DNA of 32,839 nt from Saccoglossus kowalevskii. Its lineage: Eukaryota; Hemichordata; Enteropneusta; Harrimaniidae. Positions 9,004-20,600 of the stretch are shown piece by piece. The notes under the pieces were generated by a model. It did no database searches. It was not told the origin of the DNA and saw only the letters and a list, made by a program, of their open reading frames with translations. The position numbers and the translations under genes are program-made. Position 1 is the stretch's first letter; every line of letters starts with the position of its first letter. The DNA is taken from the NCBI RefSeq assembly GCF_000003605.2, contig NW_003138455.1:1-32839 (forward strand), read 5' to 3'.

Positions 9004-9808
9004 CATAATTACTTTGCAAAAACGACGCAATTACCCTGAAACTCAAGCATTTCGTGTGTGTTTCGGTATTTACCGAGACGACTGAAGTGATATTTGTAAT
9101 AATGCAAATGCCAAAAATGCGAATACTATTTTCTGAGAATTTTTGACGCTGTGGTTACTCATTAAAATGTGTTCGCCGGGTTTCATTTCATAGTCTAATC
9201 AGATTGTTATGCATTGCTTAATTATTTGCCGTGAATATTTGTTGGATTTCAACATGCGAAAGAAACATGTGCATAGTCATAAACACTGAAATTGTATTAT
9301 GCCAGCATAAATGACAGTTGTGCAAAATACTCAACAACAAGGCAGCGGTGGGATACGAACCCACGCCATCGAAATGACTGGTGCCTTAAACCAGCGCCTT
9401 AGACCGCTCGGCCACGCTACCCATAATTACTTTGCAAAAACGACGCAATTACCCTGAAACTCAAGCATTTCGTGTGTGTTTCGGTATTTACCGAGACGAC
9501 TGAAGTGATATTTGTAATAATGCAAATGCCAAAAATGCGAATACTATTTTCTGAGAATTTTTGACGCTGTGGTTACTCATTAAAATGTGTTCGCCGGGTT
9601 TCATTTCATAGTCTAATCAGATTGTTATGCATTGCTTAATTATTTGCCGTGAATATTTGTTGGATTTCAACATGCGAAAGAAACATGTGCATAGTCATAA
9701 ACACTGAAATTGTATTATGCCAGCATAAATGACAGTTGTGCAAAATACTCAACAACAAGGCAGCGGTGGGATACGAACCCACGCCATCAAAATGACTGGT
9801 GCCTTAAA
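9004..9808. repeat. Recent monomer duplication
   Basis: 9004-9390 and 9422-9808 read the same by eye apart from one base in the variable loop (ccatcg, ccatca). Shared private marks are 'catagtctaatc' and 'tagtcataaac'. Confidence 0.8.
9340..9421 (-). pseudogene. B/A mosaic tRNA-Leu(AAG)-like
   Basis: The 3' half is B (U73, A58 to U) while the anticodon and D arms are intact A. Only two changes separate it from a normal gene, but one removes A73. Confidence 0.65.
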
Positions 9809-9839
9809 CAAGCACCTTTGATCGCTCGCCCACGCTACC
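9758..9839 (-). pseudogene. tRNA-Leu(AAG)-like, family B
   Basis: B lesions, C11 to G, and further changes at the D-loop end (gatcgctcgccc). The flanks left of it repeat 9004-9390 almost perfectly. Confidence 0.78.
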
Positions 9840-10174
9840 CTTAATTACAAGCGAAAACGACGCAATTACCCTGAAACACAAGCATTTCATGTGTGTATGG
9901 GTATTTACCGAGACGACTGAAGTGATATTTTTAACAATGCAAATACCAAAAATTCGAATACTATTTCCGGGGAATTGTTGATGCTGTAGATACTCACTAA
10001 AATGACGTTCACCGGGTTTCATTTCATCATCTAATCAGATTGTATGCATTGCATAGTTACTTGCCGTGAATATTTGTTGGATTTCAACGTGCGACTAAAA
10101 CATGTGCATAACCGTATACACAGAAATTGAATAACGGCAGCTTGAATGACAGTTGTGCAAAGTACTGAACAACC

Positions 10175-10256
10175 TGGCAGCGGTGGGATTCGAACCCACG
10201 CCATCGAAATGACTGGTGCCTTAAACCAGCGCCTTAGACCGCTCGGCCACGCTACC
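10175..10256 (-). tRNA. tRNA-Leu(AAG), exact consensus
   Basis: Identical body isolated among B copies. The leader has a small change (attaatttgc) and the trailer reads AGTACTTTG, so the usual T4 is interrupted. Termination may rely on the later T4. Confidence 0.92.
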
Positions 10257-10591
10257 CATAATTAATTTGCAAAAACGACGCAATTACACTGAAACACAAG
10301 CATTTCATGTGTGTTTGGGTATTTACCGAGACGACTGAAGTGATATTTGTAACAATGCAAATGCCAAAAATGCGAATACTATTTTCTGAGAATTGTTGAC
10401 GCTGTGGTTACTCATTAAAATGTGTTCACCGGGTTTCATTTCATCATCTAATCAAATTGTATGCATTGCTTAATTATTTGCCGTGAATATTTGTTGGATT
10501 TCAACATGCGAAAGAAACATGTGCATTGTCGTAAACACTGAAATTGTATTATGCCAGCATAAATGACAGTTGTGCAAAATACTCAACAACA

Positions 10592-10673
10592 AGGCAGCGG
10601 TGGGATACGAACCCACGCCATCGAAATGACTGGTGCCTTAAACAAGCGCCTTTGAACGCTCGCCCACGCTACC
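10592..10673 (-). pseudogene. tRNA-Leu(AAG)-like, family B
   Basis: B lesions, C11 to G and loss of G19 (tttgaacgctcgccc). Confidence 0.8.
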
Positions 10674-11007
10674 CTTAATTACAAGCAAAAACGACGCAAT
10701 TACCCTGAAACACAAGCATTTCATGTGTGTATGGGTATTTACCGAGACGACTGAAGTGATATTTTTAACAATGCAAATACCAAAAATTCGAATACTATTT
10801 CCTGGGAATTGTTGACGCTGTGGTTACTCATTAAAATGTGTTCACCGGGTTTCATTTCATCATCTAATCAGATTGTAGGCATTGCTTAATTATTTGCCGT
10901 GAATATTTGTTGGATTTCAACATGCGAAAGAAACATGTGCACAGTCGTAAACACTGAAATTGTATTATGCCAGCATAAATGACAGTTGTGCAAAATACTC
11001 AACAACA

Positions 11008-11089
11008 AGGCAGCGGTGGGATACGAACCCACGCCATCGAAATGACTGGTGCAATCAACAAGCGTCTTTGACCGCTCGGCCACGCCACC
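11008..11089 (-). pseudogene. tRNA-Leu-like, family B, broken anticodon loop
   Basis: The same loop lesion as 5579-5660 (gcaatcaac), with G24 to A and A4 to G. U33 and the anticodon are lost. Confidence 0.85.
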
Positions 11090-11425
11090 CATAATTACAT
11101 TGCAAAAACGACGCAATTACCCTGAAACATAAGCATTTCATGTGTGTTTTGGTATTTGCCGAGACGACTGATGTGATATTTGTAACAATGCAAATGCCAC
11201 AAATTCGAATACTATTTCCTGGGAATTGTTGATGCTGTAGATACTCACTAAAATGACGTTCACCGGGTTTCATTTCATCATCTAATCAGATTGTATGCAT
11301 TGCTTAGATACTTGCCGTGAATATTTGTTGTATTTCAAAGTGCGACTAAAACATGTGCATAACCGTATACACAGAAATTGAATAACGACAGCTTGAATGA
11401 CAGTTGTGCAAAATACTGAACAACC

Positions 11426-11508
11426 TGGCAGCGGTGGGATTCGAACCCACGCCATCGAAATGACTGGTGCCTTAAACCAGCGCCTTTAGACCGCTCGGCC
11501 ACGCTACC
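11426..11508 (-). tRNA. tRNA-Leu(AAG) with extra D-loop base
   Basis: Consensus with one added A at the end of the D loop (83 nt). D-loop length varies naturally, so it may fold normally. Confidence 0.65.
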
Positions 11509-11845
11509 CAAAATTACTTTTACTAAAACAAGGCAATTACCCTGAAACAAAAGCATTTCATGTGTGTTTCGGTATTTACCGAGACGACTGAAGTGATATT
11601 TTTAACAATGCAAATGCCACAAATTCGAATACTATTTCCTGGGAATTGTTGACGTTGTAGATACTCACTAAAATGACGTTCACCGGGTTTCATTTCATCA
11701 TCTAATCAGATTGTATGCATTGCTTAGTTACTTGCCGTGAATATTTGTTTTATTTCTAAATGCGACTAACACATGTGCATAGCCGTATACACAGAAATTG
11801 AATAACGGCAGCTTGAATGACAGTTGTTCAAAATACTCAACATCC

Positions 11846-11927
11846 TGGCAGCGGTGGAATTCGAACCCACGCCATCGAAATGACTGGTGCCTTAAACCAG
11901 CGCCTTAGACCGCTCGGCCACGCTACC
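11846..11927 (-). tRNA. tRNA-Leu(AAG), C61 to U
   Basis: T-stem pair 53-61 becomes G-U and the B box reads GGTTCGAATTC. Other stems are intact. Expression may be reduced; the trailer T4 is TTTTGAAC. Confidence 0.6.
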
Positions 11928-12262
11928 CATAATTACACTGCAAAAACAAGTTAATTACCCCGAAACACAAGCATTTCATGTGTGTTTCGGTATTTACCGA
12001 GACGACTGAAGTGATATTTGTAACAATGCATATGCCAAAAACGCGAATACTATTTTCTGGGAATTTTTGACGCTGTAGTTACTCATTAAAATGTGTTCAC
12101 CGGGTTTCAATTCGTCATCTAATCAGATTGTATGCACTGCTTAATTATTTGCCGTGAATATTTGTTGGATTTCAACATGCGAAATAAACATGTGCATAGT
12201 CGTAAACACTGAAATTGTATTATGCCAGCATAAATGACTGTTCTGCAAAATACTAAACAACA

Positions 12263-12344
12263 TGGCAGCGGTGGTATTCGAACCCACGCCAGCGAAATGA
12301 CTGGTGCCTTAATCAAGCGCCTTTGACTGCTCGGCCACGCTACC
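12263..12344 (-). pseudogene. tRNA-Leu(AAG)-like, family D
   Basis: Family D reference: A73 is kept, C61 to A gives a G53-A61 mismatch, the variable stem has one mismatch (CAT/CTG), and the B-type 29-41 mismatch is present. This copy adds a T31 to A change. Relatives are at 17270, 26425 and 32268. Confidence 0.75.
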
Positions 12345-12679
12345 CATAATAACATTGCAAAAACGACACAATTACCCGGAAACACAAGCATTTCATGTGT
12401 GTTTGGGTATTTACCGAGACGACTGAAGTGATATTTGTAATAATGCAAATGCCGAAAATGCGAATACTATTTTCTGAGAATTTTTGACTCTGTGGTTACT
12501 CATTAAAATGTGTTCACCGGGTTTCATTTCATCATCTAATCAGATTGTATGCATTGCTTAGTTACTTGCCGTGAATATTTGTTTTATTTTAAAGTGCGAC
12601 TAAAACATGTGCATAGCCGTATACACAGAAATTGAATTACGGCAGCTTGAATGACAGTTGTGCAAAATACTAAACAACA

Positions 12680-12761
12680 TGGCAGCGGTGGAATTCGAAC
12701 CCACGCCATCGAAATGACTGGTGCCTTAAACCAGCGCCTTAGACCGCTCGGCCACGCTACA
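12680..12761 (-). pseudogene. tRNA-Leu(AAG) with G1 to U
   Basis: The first acceptor pair is lost (cgctacac) and C61 is U. The flanks are C type (tactaaaacaagg). The body is otherwise sound. Confidence 0.6.
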
Positions 12762-13097
12762 CATAATTACTTTACTAAAACAAGGCAATTACCCTGAAAC
12801 AAAAGCATTTCATGTGTGTTTCGGTATTTACCGAGACGACTGAAGTGATATTTTTAACAATGCAAATGCCACAAATTCGAATACTATTTCCTGGGAATTG
12901 TTGACGTTGTAGATACTCACTAAAATGACGTTCACCGGGTTTCATTTCATCATCTAATCAGATTGTATGCATTGCTTAGTTACTTGCCGTGAATATTTGT
13001 TGTATTTCAAAGTGCGACTAAAACATGTGGATAACCGTATACACAGAAATTGAATAACGGCAGCTTGAATGACAGTTGTGCAAAATACCGAACAACC

Positions 13098-13180
13098 TGG
13101 CAGCGGTGGGATTCGAACCCACGCCATCGAAATGACTGGTGCCTTAAACCAGCGGCTTAGAGCGCTCGGGCCACGCTACC
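13098..13180 (-). pseudogene. tRNA-Leu(AAG)-like with damaged D arm
   Basis: Inserted C in the D stem (cgggccacg), G19 to C and G24 to C. T and anticodon arms are consensus. A closely related D half (gcggcttagagcgctcgg) recurs in 21854-21935. Confidence 0.75.
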
Positions 13181-13516
13181 CATAATTACTTTGCTAAAAC
13201 AAGGCAATTACCCCGAAACACAAGCATTTCATGTGTGTTTCGGTATTTACCGAGACGAGTGAAGTGATATTTGTAATAATGCAAATGTCAGAAATGCGAA
13301 TACTATTTTCTGAGAATTGTTGACGCTGTAGATACTCACTAAAATGACGTTCACCGGGTTTCATTTCATCATCTAATCAGATTGTATGCATTGCTTAGTT
13401 ACTTGCCGTGAATATTTGTTGGATTTCAAAGTGCGACTAAAACATGTGCATAACCGTATACACAGAAATTGAATAACGGCAGCTTGAATGACAGTTGTGC
13501 AAATTACTGAACAACC

Positions 13517-13598
13517 TGGCAGCGGTGGGATTCGAACCCACGCCATCGAAATGACTGGTGCCTTAAACAAGCGCCTTTGACCGCTCGGCCACGCCACC
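13517..13598 (-). pseudogene. A/B mosaic tRNA-Leu(AAG)-like
   Basis: The 3' half is A (A73, sound T arm) and the 5' half is B (29-41 mismatch, A4 to G). It is the reciprocal arrangement of 9340-9421. Confidence 0.7.
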
Positions 13599-13933
13599 CA
13601 TAATTACATTTCAAAAACGACGCAATTACCCTGAAACACAAGCATTTCATGTGTGTTTCGGTATTTACCGAGACGACTGAAGTGATATTTGTAATAATGC
13701 AAATGCCAAAAATGCGAATACTATTTTCTGAGAATTTTTGACACTGTGGTTACTCATTAAAATGTGTTCACCGTGTGTCATTTCATCATCTAATCAGATT
13801 GTATGAATTGCTTAGTTACTTGCCGTGAATATATGTTGGATTTCAAAGTGCGACTAAAACATGTGCATAACCGTATACACAGAAATTGAATAACGGCAGC
13901 TTGAATGACAGTTGTGCAAAATACTGAACAACC

Positions 13934-14015
13934 TGGCAGCGGTGGGATTCGAACCCACGCCATCGAAATGACTGGTGCCTTAAACCAGCGCCTTAGACCG
14001 CTCGGCCACGCTACC
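13934..14015 (-). tRNA. tRNA-Leu(AAG), exact consensus
   Basis: Identical body. The leader has 'gagacgagtg' and 'aaatgtcag', shared with the spacer right of 13098-13180. Confidence 0.95.
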
Positions 14016-14351
14016 CATAATTACTTTGCAAAAACGACGCAATTACCCTGAAACTCAAGCATTTCGTGTGTGTTTCGGTATTTACCGAGACGAGTGAAGT
14101 GATATTTGTAATAATGCAAATGTCAGAAATGCGAATACTATTTTCTGAGAATTGTTGACGCTGTAGATACTCACTAAAATGACGTTCACCGGGTTTCATT
14201 TCATCATCTAATCAGATTGTATGCATTGCTTAGTTACTTGCCGTGAATATTTGTTGGATTTCAAAGTGCGACTAAAACATGTGCATAACCGTATACACAG
14301 AAATTGAATAACGGCAGCTTGAATGACAGTTGTGCAAATTACTGAACAACC

Positions 14352-14433
14352 TGGCAGCGGTGGGATTCGAACCCACGCCATCGAAATGACTGGTGCCTTA
14401 ATCCAGCGCCTTAGACCGCTCGGCCACGCTACC
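14352..14433 (-). tRNA. tRNA-Leu(AAG), U31 to A
   Basis: The base closing the anticodon loop is A31 opposite A39, a mismatch. All else is consensus. Function is uncertain. Confidence 0.6.
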
Positions 14434-14767
14434 CATAATTTCTTTGCAAAAACGACGCAATTACCCTGAAACTCAAGCATTTCGTGTGTTTCGGTATTTA
14501 CCGAGACGACTGAAGTGATATTTGTAATAATGCAAATGCCAGAAATGCGAATACTATTTCCTGGGAATTGTTGACGCTGTAGATACTCACTAAAATGACG
14601 TTCACCGGGTTTCATTTCATCATCTAATCAGATTGTATGAATTGCTTAGTTACTTGCCATGAATATTTGTTGGATTTCAAAGTGCGACTAAAACATGTGC
14701 ATAACCGTATACACAGAAATTGAATAACGGCAGCTTGAATGACAGTTGTGCAAAATACTTAACAACC

Positions 14768-14849
14768 TGGCAGCGGTGGGATTCGAACCCACGCCATCGA
14801 AATGACTGGTGCCTTAAACCAGCGCCTTAGACCGCTCGGCCACGCTACC
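14768..14849 (-). tRNA. tRNA-Leu(AAG), exact consensus
   Basis: Identical body. The trailer is the 'ttaacaacc' form also seen at 1397. Confidence 0.95.
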
Positions 14850-15185
14850 CATAATTACATTGCAAAAACGACGCAATTACCCTGAAACACAAGCATTTCA
14901 TGTGTGTTTGGGTATTTACCGAGACGACTGAAGTGATATTTGTAACAATGCAAATGCCAAAAATGCGAATACTATTTTCTGAGAATTTTTGACGCTGTGG
15001 TTACTCATTAAAATGTGTTCACCGGGTTTCATTTCATCATCTAATCAGATTGTTATGCATTGCTTAATTATTTGCCGTGAATATTTCTTGGATTTCAACA
15101 TGCGAAAGCAACATGTGCATAGTCGTAAACACTGAAATTGTATTATGCCAGCATAAATGACAGTTGTGCAAAATACTCAACACCA

Positions 15186-15267
15186 AGGCAGCGGTGGGAT
15201 ACGAACCCACGCCATCGAAATGACTGGTGCCTTAAACAAGCGCCTTTAACCGCTCGGCCACGCTACC
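15186..15267 (-). pseudogene. tRNA-Leu(AAG)-like, family B
   Basis: U73, A58 to U and the 29-41 mismatch; the D stem is sound. The D loop reads GGTTAAA. Confidence 0.75.
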
Positions 15268-15602
15268 CTTAATTACATTGCAAAGACGACGCAATTACCC
15301 TGAAACACAAGCATTTCATGTGTGTATGGGTATTTACCGAGACGACTGAAGTGATATTTGTAATAATGCAAATGCCAGAAATGCGAATACTATTTTCTGA
15401 GAATTGTTGACGCTGTAGATACTCACTAAAATGACGTTCACCGGGTTTCATTTCATCATCTAATCAGATTGTATGCATTGCTTAGTTACTTGCCGTGAAT
15501 ATTTGTGTATTTCAACATGCGAAATAAGCATGTGCATAGTCGTAAACACTGAAATTGTATTATGCCAGCATAAATGACTGTTGTGCAAAATACTAAACAA
15601 CA

Positions 15603-15683
15603 TGGCAGTGTGGAATTCGAACCCACGCCATCGAAATGACTGGTGCCTAAAACCAGCGCCTTAGACCGCTCGGCCACGCTACC
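15603..15683 (-). pseudogene. tRNA-Leu(UAG)-like with acceptor deletion
   Basis: Anticodon UAG in a sound stem, but one base is lost where acceptor and T stems meet (cagtgtgg), and C61 is U. The spacer to its left joins A and D flanks near 15508. Confidence 0.7.
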
Positions 15684-16019
15684 CATAATTACTTTACTAA
15701 AACAAGGCAATTACCCTGAAAGAAAAGCATTTCATGTGTGTTTCGGTATTTACCGAGACGACTGAAGTGATATTTTTAACAATGTAAATGCCACAAATTC
15801 GAATACTATTTCCTGGGAATTGTTGACGCTGTGGATACTCACTAAAATGACGTTCACCGGGTTTCATTTCATCATCTAATCAGATTGTATGCATTGCTTA
15901 GTTACTTGCCGTGAATATTTGTTTTATTTCAAAGTGCGATTAAAACATGTGCATAGCCGTATACACAGAAATTGAATAACGGCAGCTTGAATGACGGTTG
16001 TGCAAAATACTCAACAACC

Positions 16020-16101
16020 TGGCAGCGGTGGGATTCGAACCCACGCCATCGAAATGACTGGTGCCTTAAACCAGCGCCTTAGACCGCTCGGCCACGATAC
16101 C
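16020..16101 (-). pseudogene. tRNA-Leu(AAG) with G5 to U
   Basis: The acceptor has a U5-C68 mismatch (cgatacc); otherwise consensus. The same lesion is in the next copy because the segment was duplicated in tandem. Confidence 0.55.
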
Positions 16102-16904
16102 CATAATTACTTTGCAAAAACAAGGCAATTACCCCGAAACACAAGCATTTCATGTGTGTTTCGGTATTTACCGAGACGACTGAAGTGATATTTGTAACAA
16201 TGCAAATGCCAAAAACGCGAATACTATTTTCTGGAAATTTTTGACGCTGTAGTTACTCATTAAAATGTGTTCACCGGGTTTCATTTCGTCATCTAATCAG
16301 ATTGTATGCACTGCTTAATTATTTGCCGTGAATATTTGTTGGATTTCAACATGCGAAATAAACATGTGCATAGTCGTAAACACTGAAATTGTATTATGCC
16401 AGCATAAATGACTGTTCTGCAAAATACTAAACAACATGGCAGCGGTGGTATTCGAACCACGCCAGGGAAATGAGTGGTGCCTTAAACCAGCGCCTTAGAC
16501 CGCTCGGCCACGATACCCATAATTACTTTGCAAAAACAAGGCAATTACCCCGAAACACAAGCATTTCATGTGTGTTTCGGTATTTACCGAGACGACTGAA
16601 GTGATATTTGTAACAATGCAAATGCCAAAAACGCGAATACTATTTTCTGGAAATTTTTGACGCTGTAGTTACTCATTAAAATGTGTTCACCGGGTTTCAT
16701 TTCGTCATCTAATCAGATTGTATGCACTGCTTAATTATTTGCCGTGAATATTTGTTGGATTTCAACATGCGAAATAAACATGTGCATAGTCGTAAACACT
16801 GAAATTGTATTATGCCAGCATAAATGACTGTTCTGCAAAATACTAAACAACATGGCAGCGGTGGTATTCGAACCACGCCAGGGAAATGAGTGGTGCCTTA
16901 AACA
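16070..16904. repeat. Recent ~416-bp monomer duplication
   Basis: Two successive copies appear identical, including private lesions (cgatacc, ctggaaattt, gaaccacgccaggg). Fresh unequal exchange or an assembly duplication. Confidence 0.8.
16437..16517 (-). pseudogene. tRNA-Leu(AAG)-like, D/A mosaic
   Basis: T stem lacks one base, 53-61 is disturbed, the variable arm is changed, position 43 no longer pairs with 27, and G5 is U. Clearly dead. Confidence 0.85.
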
Positions 16905-16933
16905 AGCGCCTTTGACCACTCGGCCACGCTACC
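16853..16933 (-). pseudogene. tRNA-Leu(AAG)-like, family D
   Basis: The 3' half is identical to the damaged half of 16437-16517; the 5' half is B/D with the 29-41 mismatch and C16 to U. Confidence 0.85.
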
Positions 16934-17269
16934 CATAATTACTTTACTAAAACAAGGCAATTACCCTGGAACAAAAGCATTTCATGTGTATTTCGGTATT
17001 TACCGAGACGACTGAAGTGATATTTTTAAAAATGCAAATGCCACAAATTCGAATACTATTTCCTGGGAATTGTTGACGCTGTAGATACTCACTAAAATGA
17101 CGTTCACCTGGTTTCATTTCATCATCTAATCAGATTGTATACACTGCTTAATTATTTGCCGTGAATATTTGTTGGATTTCAACATGCGAAATAAACATGT
17201 GCATAGTCGTAAACACTGAAATTGTATTATGCCAGCATAAATGACTGTTCTGCAAAATACTAAACAACA

Positions 17270-17351
17270 TGGCAGCGGTGGTATTCGAACCCACGCCAGC
17301 GAAATGACTGGTGCCTTAAACAAGCGCCTTTGACCGCTCGGCCACGCTACC
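17270..17351 (-). pseudogene. tRNA-Leu(AAG)-like, family D
   Basis: Typical D lesions. This unit and the next recur together at 32268-32766, about 15.0 kb away. Confidence 0.75.
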
Positions 17352-17677
17352 CATAATAACACTGCAAAAACGACACAATTACCCGGAAACACAAGCATTT
17401 CATGTGTGTTTGGGTATTTACCGAGACGACTGAAGTGATATTTGTAATAATGCAAATGCCGAAAATGCGAATACTATTTTCTGAGAATTTTTGACTCTGT
17501 GGTTACTCATTAAAATGTGTTCACCGGGTTTCATTTCATCATCTAATCAGATTGTATGCATTGCTTAGTTACTTGCCGTGAATATTTGTTTTATTTTAAA
17601 GTGCAACTAAAACATGTGCATAGCCGTATACACAGAAATTGAATTACGGCAGCTTGAATGCAAAATACTAAACAACA

Positions 17678-17759
17678 TGGCAGCGGTGGGATTCGAACCC
17701 ACGCCATCGAAATGACTGGTGCCTAAAACCAGCGCCTTAGACCGCTCGGCCACGCTACC
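17678..17759 (-). tRNA. tRNA-Leu(UAG), intact family C
   Basis: Differs from the A consensus only at position 34: loop TTTAGGC gives anticodon UAG for CUA/CUN leucine codons. All stems pair and A73 is present. The trailer lacks 9 bp downstream of the T4 run (gaatgcaaaatac). The leader is the 'actttactaaaac' type. The best UAG candidate in the window. Confidence 0.9.
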
Positions 17760-18095
17760 CATAACTACTTTACTAAAACAAGGCAATTACCCAGGAACAA
17801 AAGCATTTCATGTGTATTTCGGTATTTACCAAGACGACTGAAGTGATATTTTTAACAATGCAAATGCCACAAATTCGAATACTATTTCCTGGGAATTGTT
17901 GACGCTGTAGATACTCACTAAAATGACGTTCACCGGGTTTCATTTCATCATCTAATCAGATTGTATGCATTGCTTAGTTACTTGCCGTGAATATTTGTTT
18001 TATTTTAAAGTGCGACTAAAACATGTGCATAGCCGTATACACAGAAATTGAATAACGGCAGCTTGAATGACAGTTGTGCAAAATACTAAACAACC

Positions 18096-18177
18096 TGGCA
18101 GCGGTGGGATTCGAACCCACGCCATCGAAATGACTGGTGCCTAAAACCAGCGCCTTAGACCGCTCAGCCACGCTACC
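18096..18177 (-). tRNA. tRNA-Leu(UAG), C12 to U
   Basis: UAG anticodon in a sound stem; C12 to U makes a U12-G23 wobble. The A box reads TGGCTGAGCGG, still acceptable. Likely functional. Confidence 0.82.
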
Positions 18178-18513
18178 CATAATTAATTTACTAAAACAAG
18201 GCAATTACCCTGGAACAAAAGCATTTCATGTGTGTTTCGGTATTTACCGAGACGACTGAAGTGATATTTTTAACAATGCAAATGCCACAAATTCGAATAC
18301 TATTTCCTGGGAATTGTTGACGCTGTAGATACTCACTAAAATGACGTTCACCGGGTTTCATTTCATCATCTAATCAGATTGTATGCATTGCTTAGTTACT
18401 TGCCGTGAATATTTGTTTTATTTTAAAGTGCGACTAAAACATGTGCATAGCCGTATACACAGAAATTGAATAACGGCAGCTTGAATGACAGTTGTGCAAA
18501 ATACTCAACAACC

Positions 18514-18595
18514 TGGCAGCGGTGGGATTCGAACCCACGCCATCGAAATGACTGGTGCCTTAAACCAGCGCCTTAGACCGCTCGGCCACGCTACC
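18514..18595 (-). tRNA. tRNA-Leu(AAG), exact consensus in a C-type spacer
   Basis: The body is A consensus with anticodon AAG, although both flanks are the C type (ttttattttaaag, actttactaaaac). The tRNA and its spacer therefore have different histories. Confidence 0.94.
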
Positions 18596-18931
18596 CATAA
18601 TTACTTTACTAAAACAAGGCAATTACCCTGGAACAAAAGCATTTCATGTGTGTTTCGGTATTTACCGAGACGACTGAAGTGATATTTTTAACAATGCAAA
18701 TGCCACAAATTCGAATACTATTTCCTGGGAATTGTTGACGCTGTAGATACTCACTAAAATGACGTTCACCGGGTTTCATTTCATCATCTAATCAGATTGT
18801 ATGCATTGCTTAGTTACTTGCCGTGAATATTTGTTTTATTTTAAAGTGCGACTAAAACATGTGCATAGCCGTATACACAGAAATTGAATAACGGCAGCTT
18901 GAATGACAGTTGTGCAAAATACTGAACAACC

Positions 18932-19013
18932 TGGCAGCGGTGGGATTCGAACCCACGCCATCGAAATGACTGGTGCCTTAAACCAGCGCCTTAGACCGCT
19001 CGGCCACGCTACC
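18932..19013 (-). tRNA. tRNA-Leu(AAG), exact consensus
   Basis: Identical body. The trailer flank is C type, the leader is A type: another family switch across the gene. Confidence 0.94.
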
Positions 19014-19348
19014 CATAATTACATTGCAAAAACAACGCAATTACCCTGAAACACAAGCATTTCATGTGTGTTTGGGTATTTACCGAGACGACTGAAGTGA
19101 TATTTGTAACAATGCAAATGCCAAAAATGCGAATACTATTTTCTGAGAATTTTTGACGCTGTGGTTACTCATTAAAATGTGTTCACCGGGTTTCATTTCA
19201 TCATCTAATCAGATTGTATGCATTGCTTAATTATTTGCCGTGAATATTTGTTGGATTTCAACATGCGACTAAAACATGTGCATAGTCGTAAACACTGAAA
19301 TTGTATTATGCCAGCATAAATGACAGTTGTGCAAAATACTCAACAACA

Positions 19349-19430
19349 AGGCAGCGGTGGGATACGAACCCACGCCATCGAAATGACTGGTACCTTAAAC
19401 AAGCGCCTTTGACCGCTCGGCCACGCCACC
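19349..19430 (-). pseudogene. tRNA-Leu(AAG)-like, family B
   Basis: B lesions plus C38 to U and A4 to G. The trailer-side spacer is B with an A-type patch (catgcgactaaaac). Confidence 0.78.
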
Positions 19431-19765
19431 CATAATTACATTTCAAAAACGACGCAATTACCCTGAAACACAAGCATTTTATGTGTGTTTGGGTATTTAC
19501 CGAGACGACTGAAGTGATATTTTTAACAATGCAAATACCAAAAATTCGAATACTATTTCCTGGGAATTGTTGACGCTGTAGATACTCACTAAAATGACGT
19601 TCACCGGGTTTCATTTCATCATCTAATCTGATTGTATGCGTTGCTTAGTTACTTGCCGTGAATATTTGTTGTATTTCAAAGTGCGACTAAAACATGTGCA
19701 TAACCGTATAAAAGAAATTGAATAACGGCAGCTTGAATGACAGTTGTGCAAAATACTGAACAACC

Positions 19766-19847
19766 TGGCAGCGGTGGGATTCGAACCCACGCCATCGAAA
19801 TGACTGGTGCCTTAAACCAGCGCCTTAGACCGCTCGGCCACGCTACC
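19766..19847 (-). tRNA. tRNA-Leu(AAG), exact consensus
   Basis: Identical body. The trailer spacer lacks a few bases (gtataaaagaaattg). Confidence 0.95.
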
Positions 19848-20183
19848 CATAATTACTTTGCAAAAACGACGCAATTACCCTGAAACTCAAGCATTTCGTG
19901 TGTGTTTCGGTATTTACCGAGACGACTGAAGTGATATTTGTAATAATGCAAATGCCAGAAATGCGAATACTATTTTCTGAGAATTGTTGACGCTGTAGAT
20001 ACTCACTAAAATGACGTTCACCGGGTTTCATTTCATCATCTAATCAGATTGTATGCATTGCTTAGTTACTTGCCGTGAATATTTGTTGTATTTCAAAGTG
20101 CGACTAAAACATGTGCACAACCGTATACTCAGAAATTGAATAACGGCAGCTTGAATGACAGTTGTGCAAAATACTGAACAACC

Positions 20184-20265
20184 TGGCAGCGGTGGGATTC
20201 GAACCCACGCCATCGAAATGACTGGTGCCTTAAACCAGCGCCTTAGACCGCTCGGCCACGCTACC
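20184..20265 (-). tRNA. tRNA-Leu(AAG), exact consensus
   Basis: Identical body. Flank marks (gtatactcag, aatttctttgc) recur at 28931-29012 and 29766-29847. Confidence 0.95.
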
Positions 20266-20600
20266 CATAATTTCTTTGCAAAAACGACGCAATTACCCTG
20301 AAACTCAAGCATTTCGTGTGTGTTTCGGTATTTACCGAGACGACTGAAGTGATATTTGTAATAATGCAAATGCCAAAAATGCGAATACTATTTTCTGAGA
20401 ATTTTTGACACTGTGGTTACTCATTAAAATGTGTTCACCGGGTGTCATTTCATCATCTAATCAGATTGTATGAATTGCTTAGTTACTTGCCGTGAAAATT
20501 TGTTGGATTTCAAAGTGCGACTAAAACATGTGGATAACCGTATACACAGAAATTGAATAACGGCAGCTTGAATGACAGTTGTGCAAAATACTGAACAACC

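Noticed and set aside
12119..12448. 109-codon frames with 'AWPSGQRRLFKAPVIS' and 'VAERSKALVLGTSHF' type peptides
   Set aside because: These are translations of the tRNA itself in different frames, a known source of false proteins in databases.
15991..16188. Plus-strand frames such as those starting MTVVQNTQQPGSGG
   Set aside because: They read the complement of the tRNA and its flanks; no coding signal is apparent and they recur only because the unit recurs.
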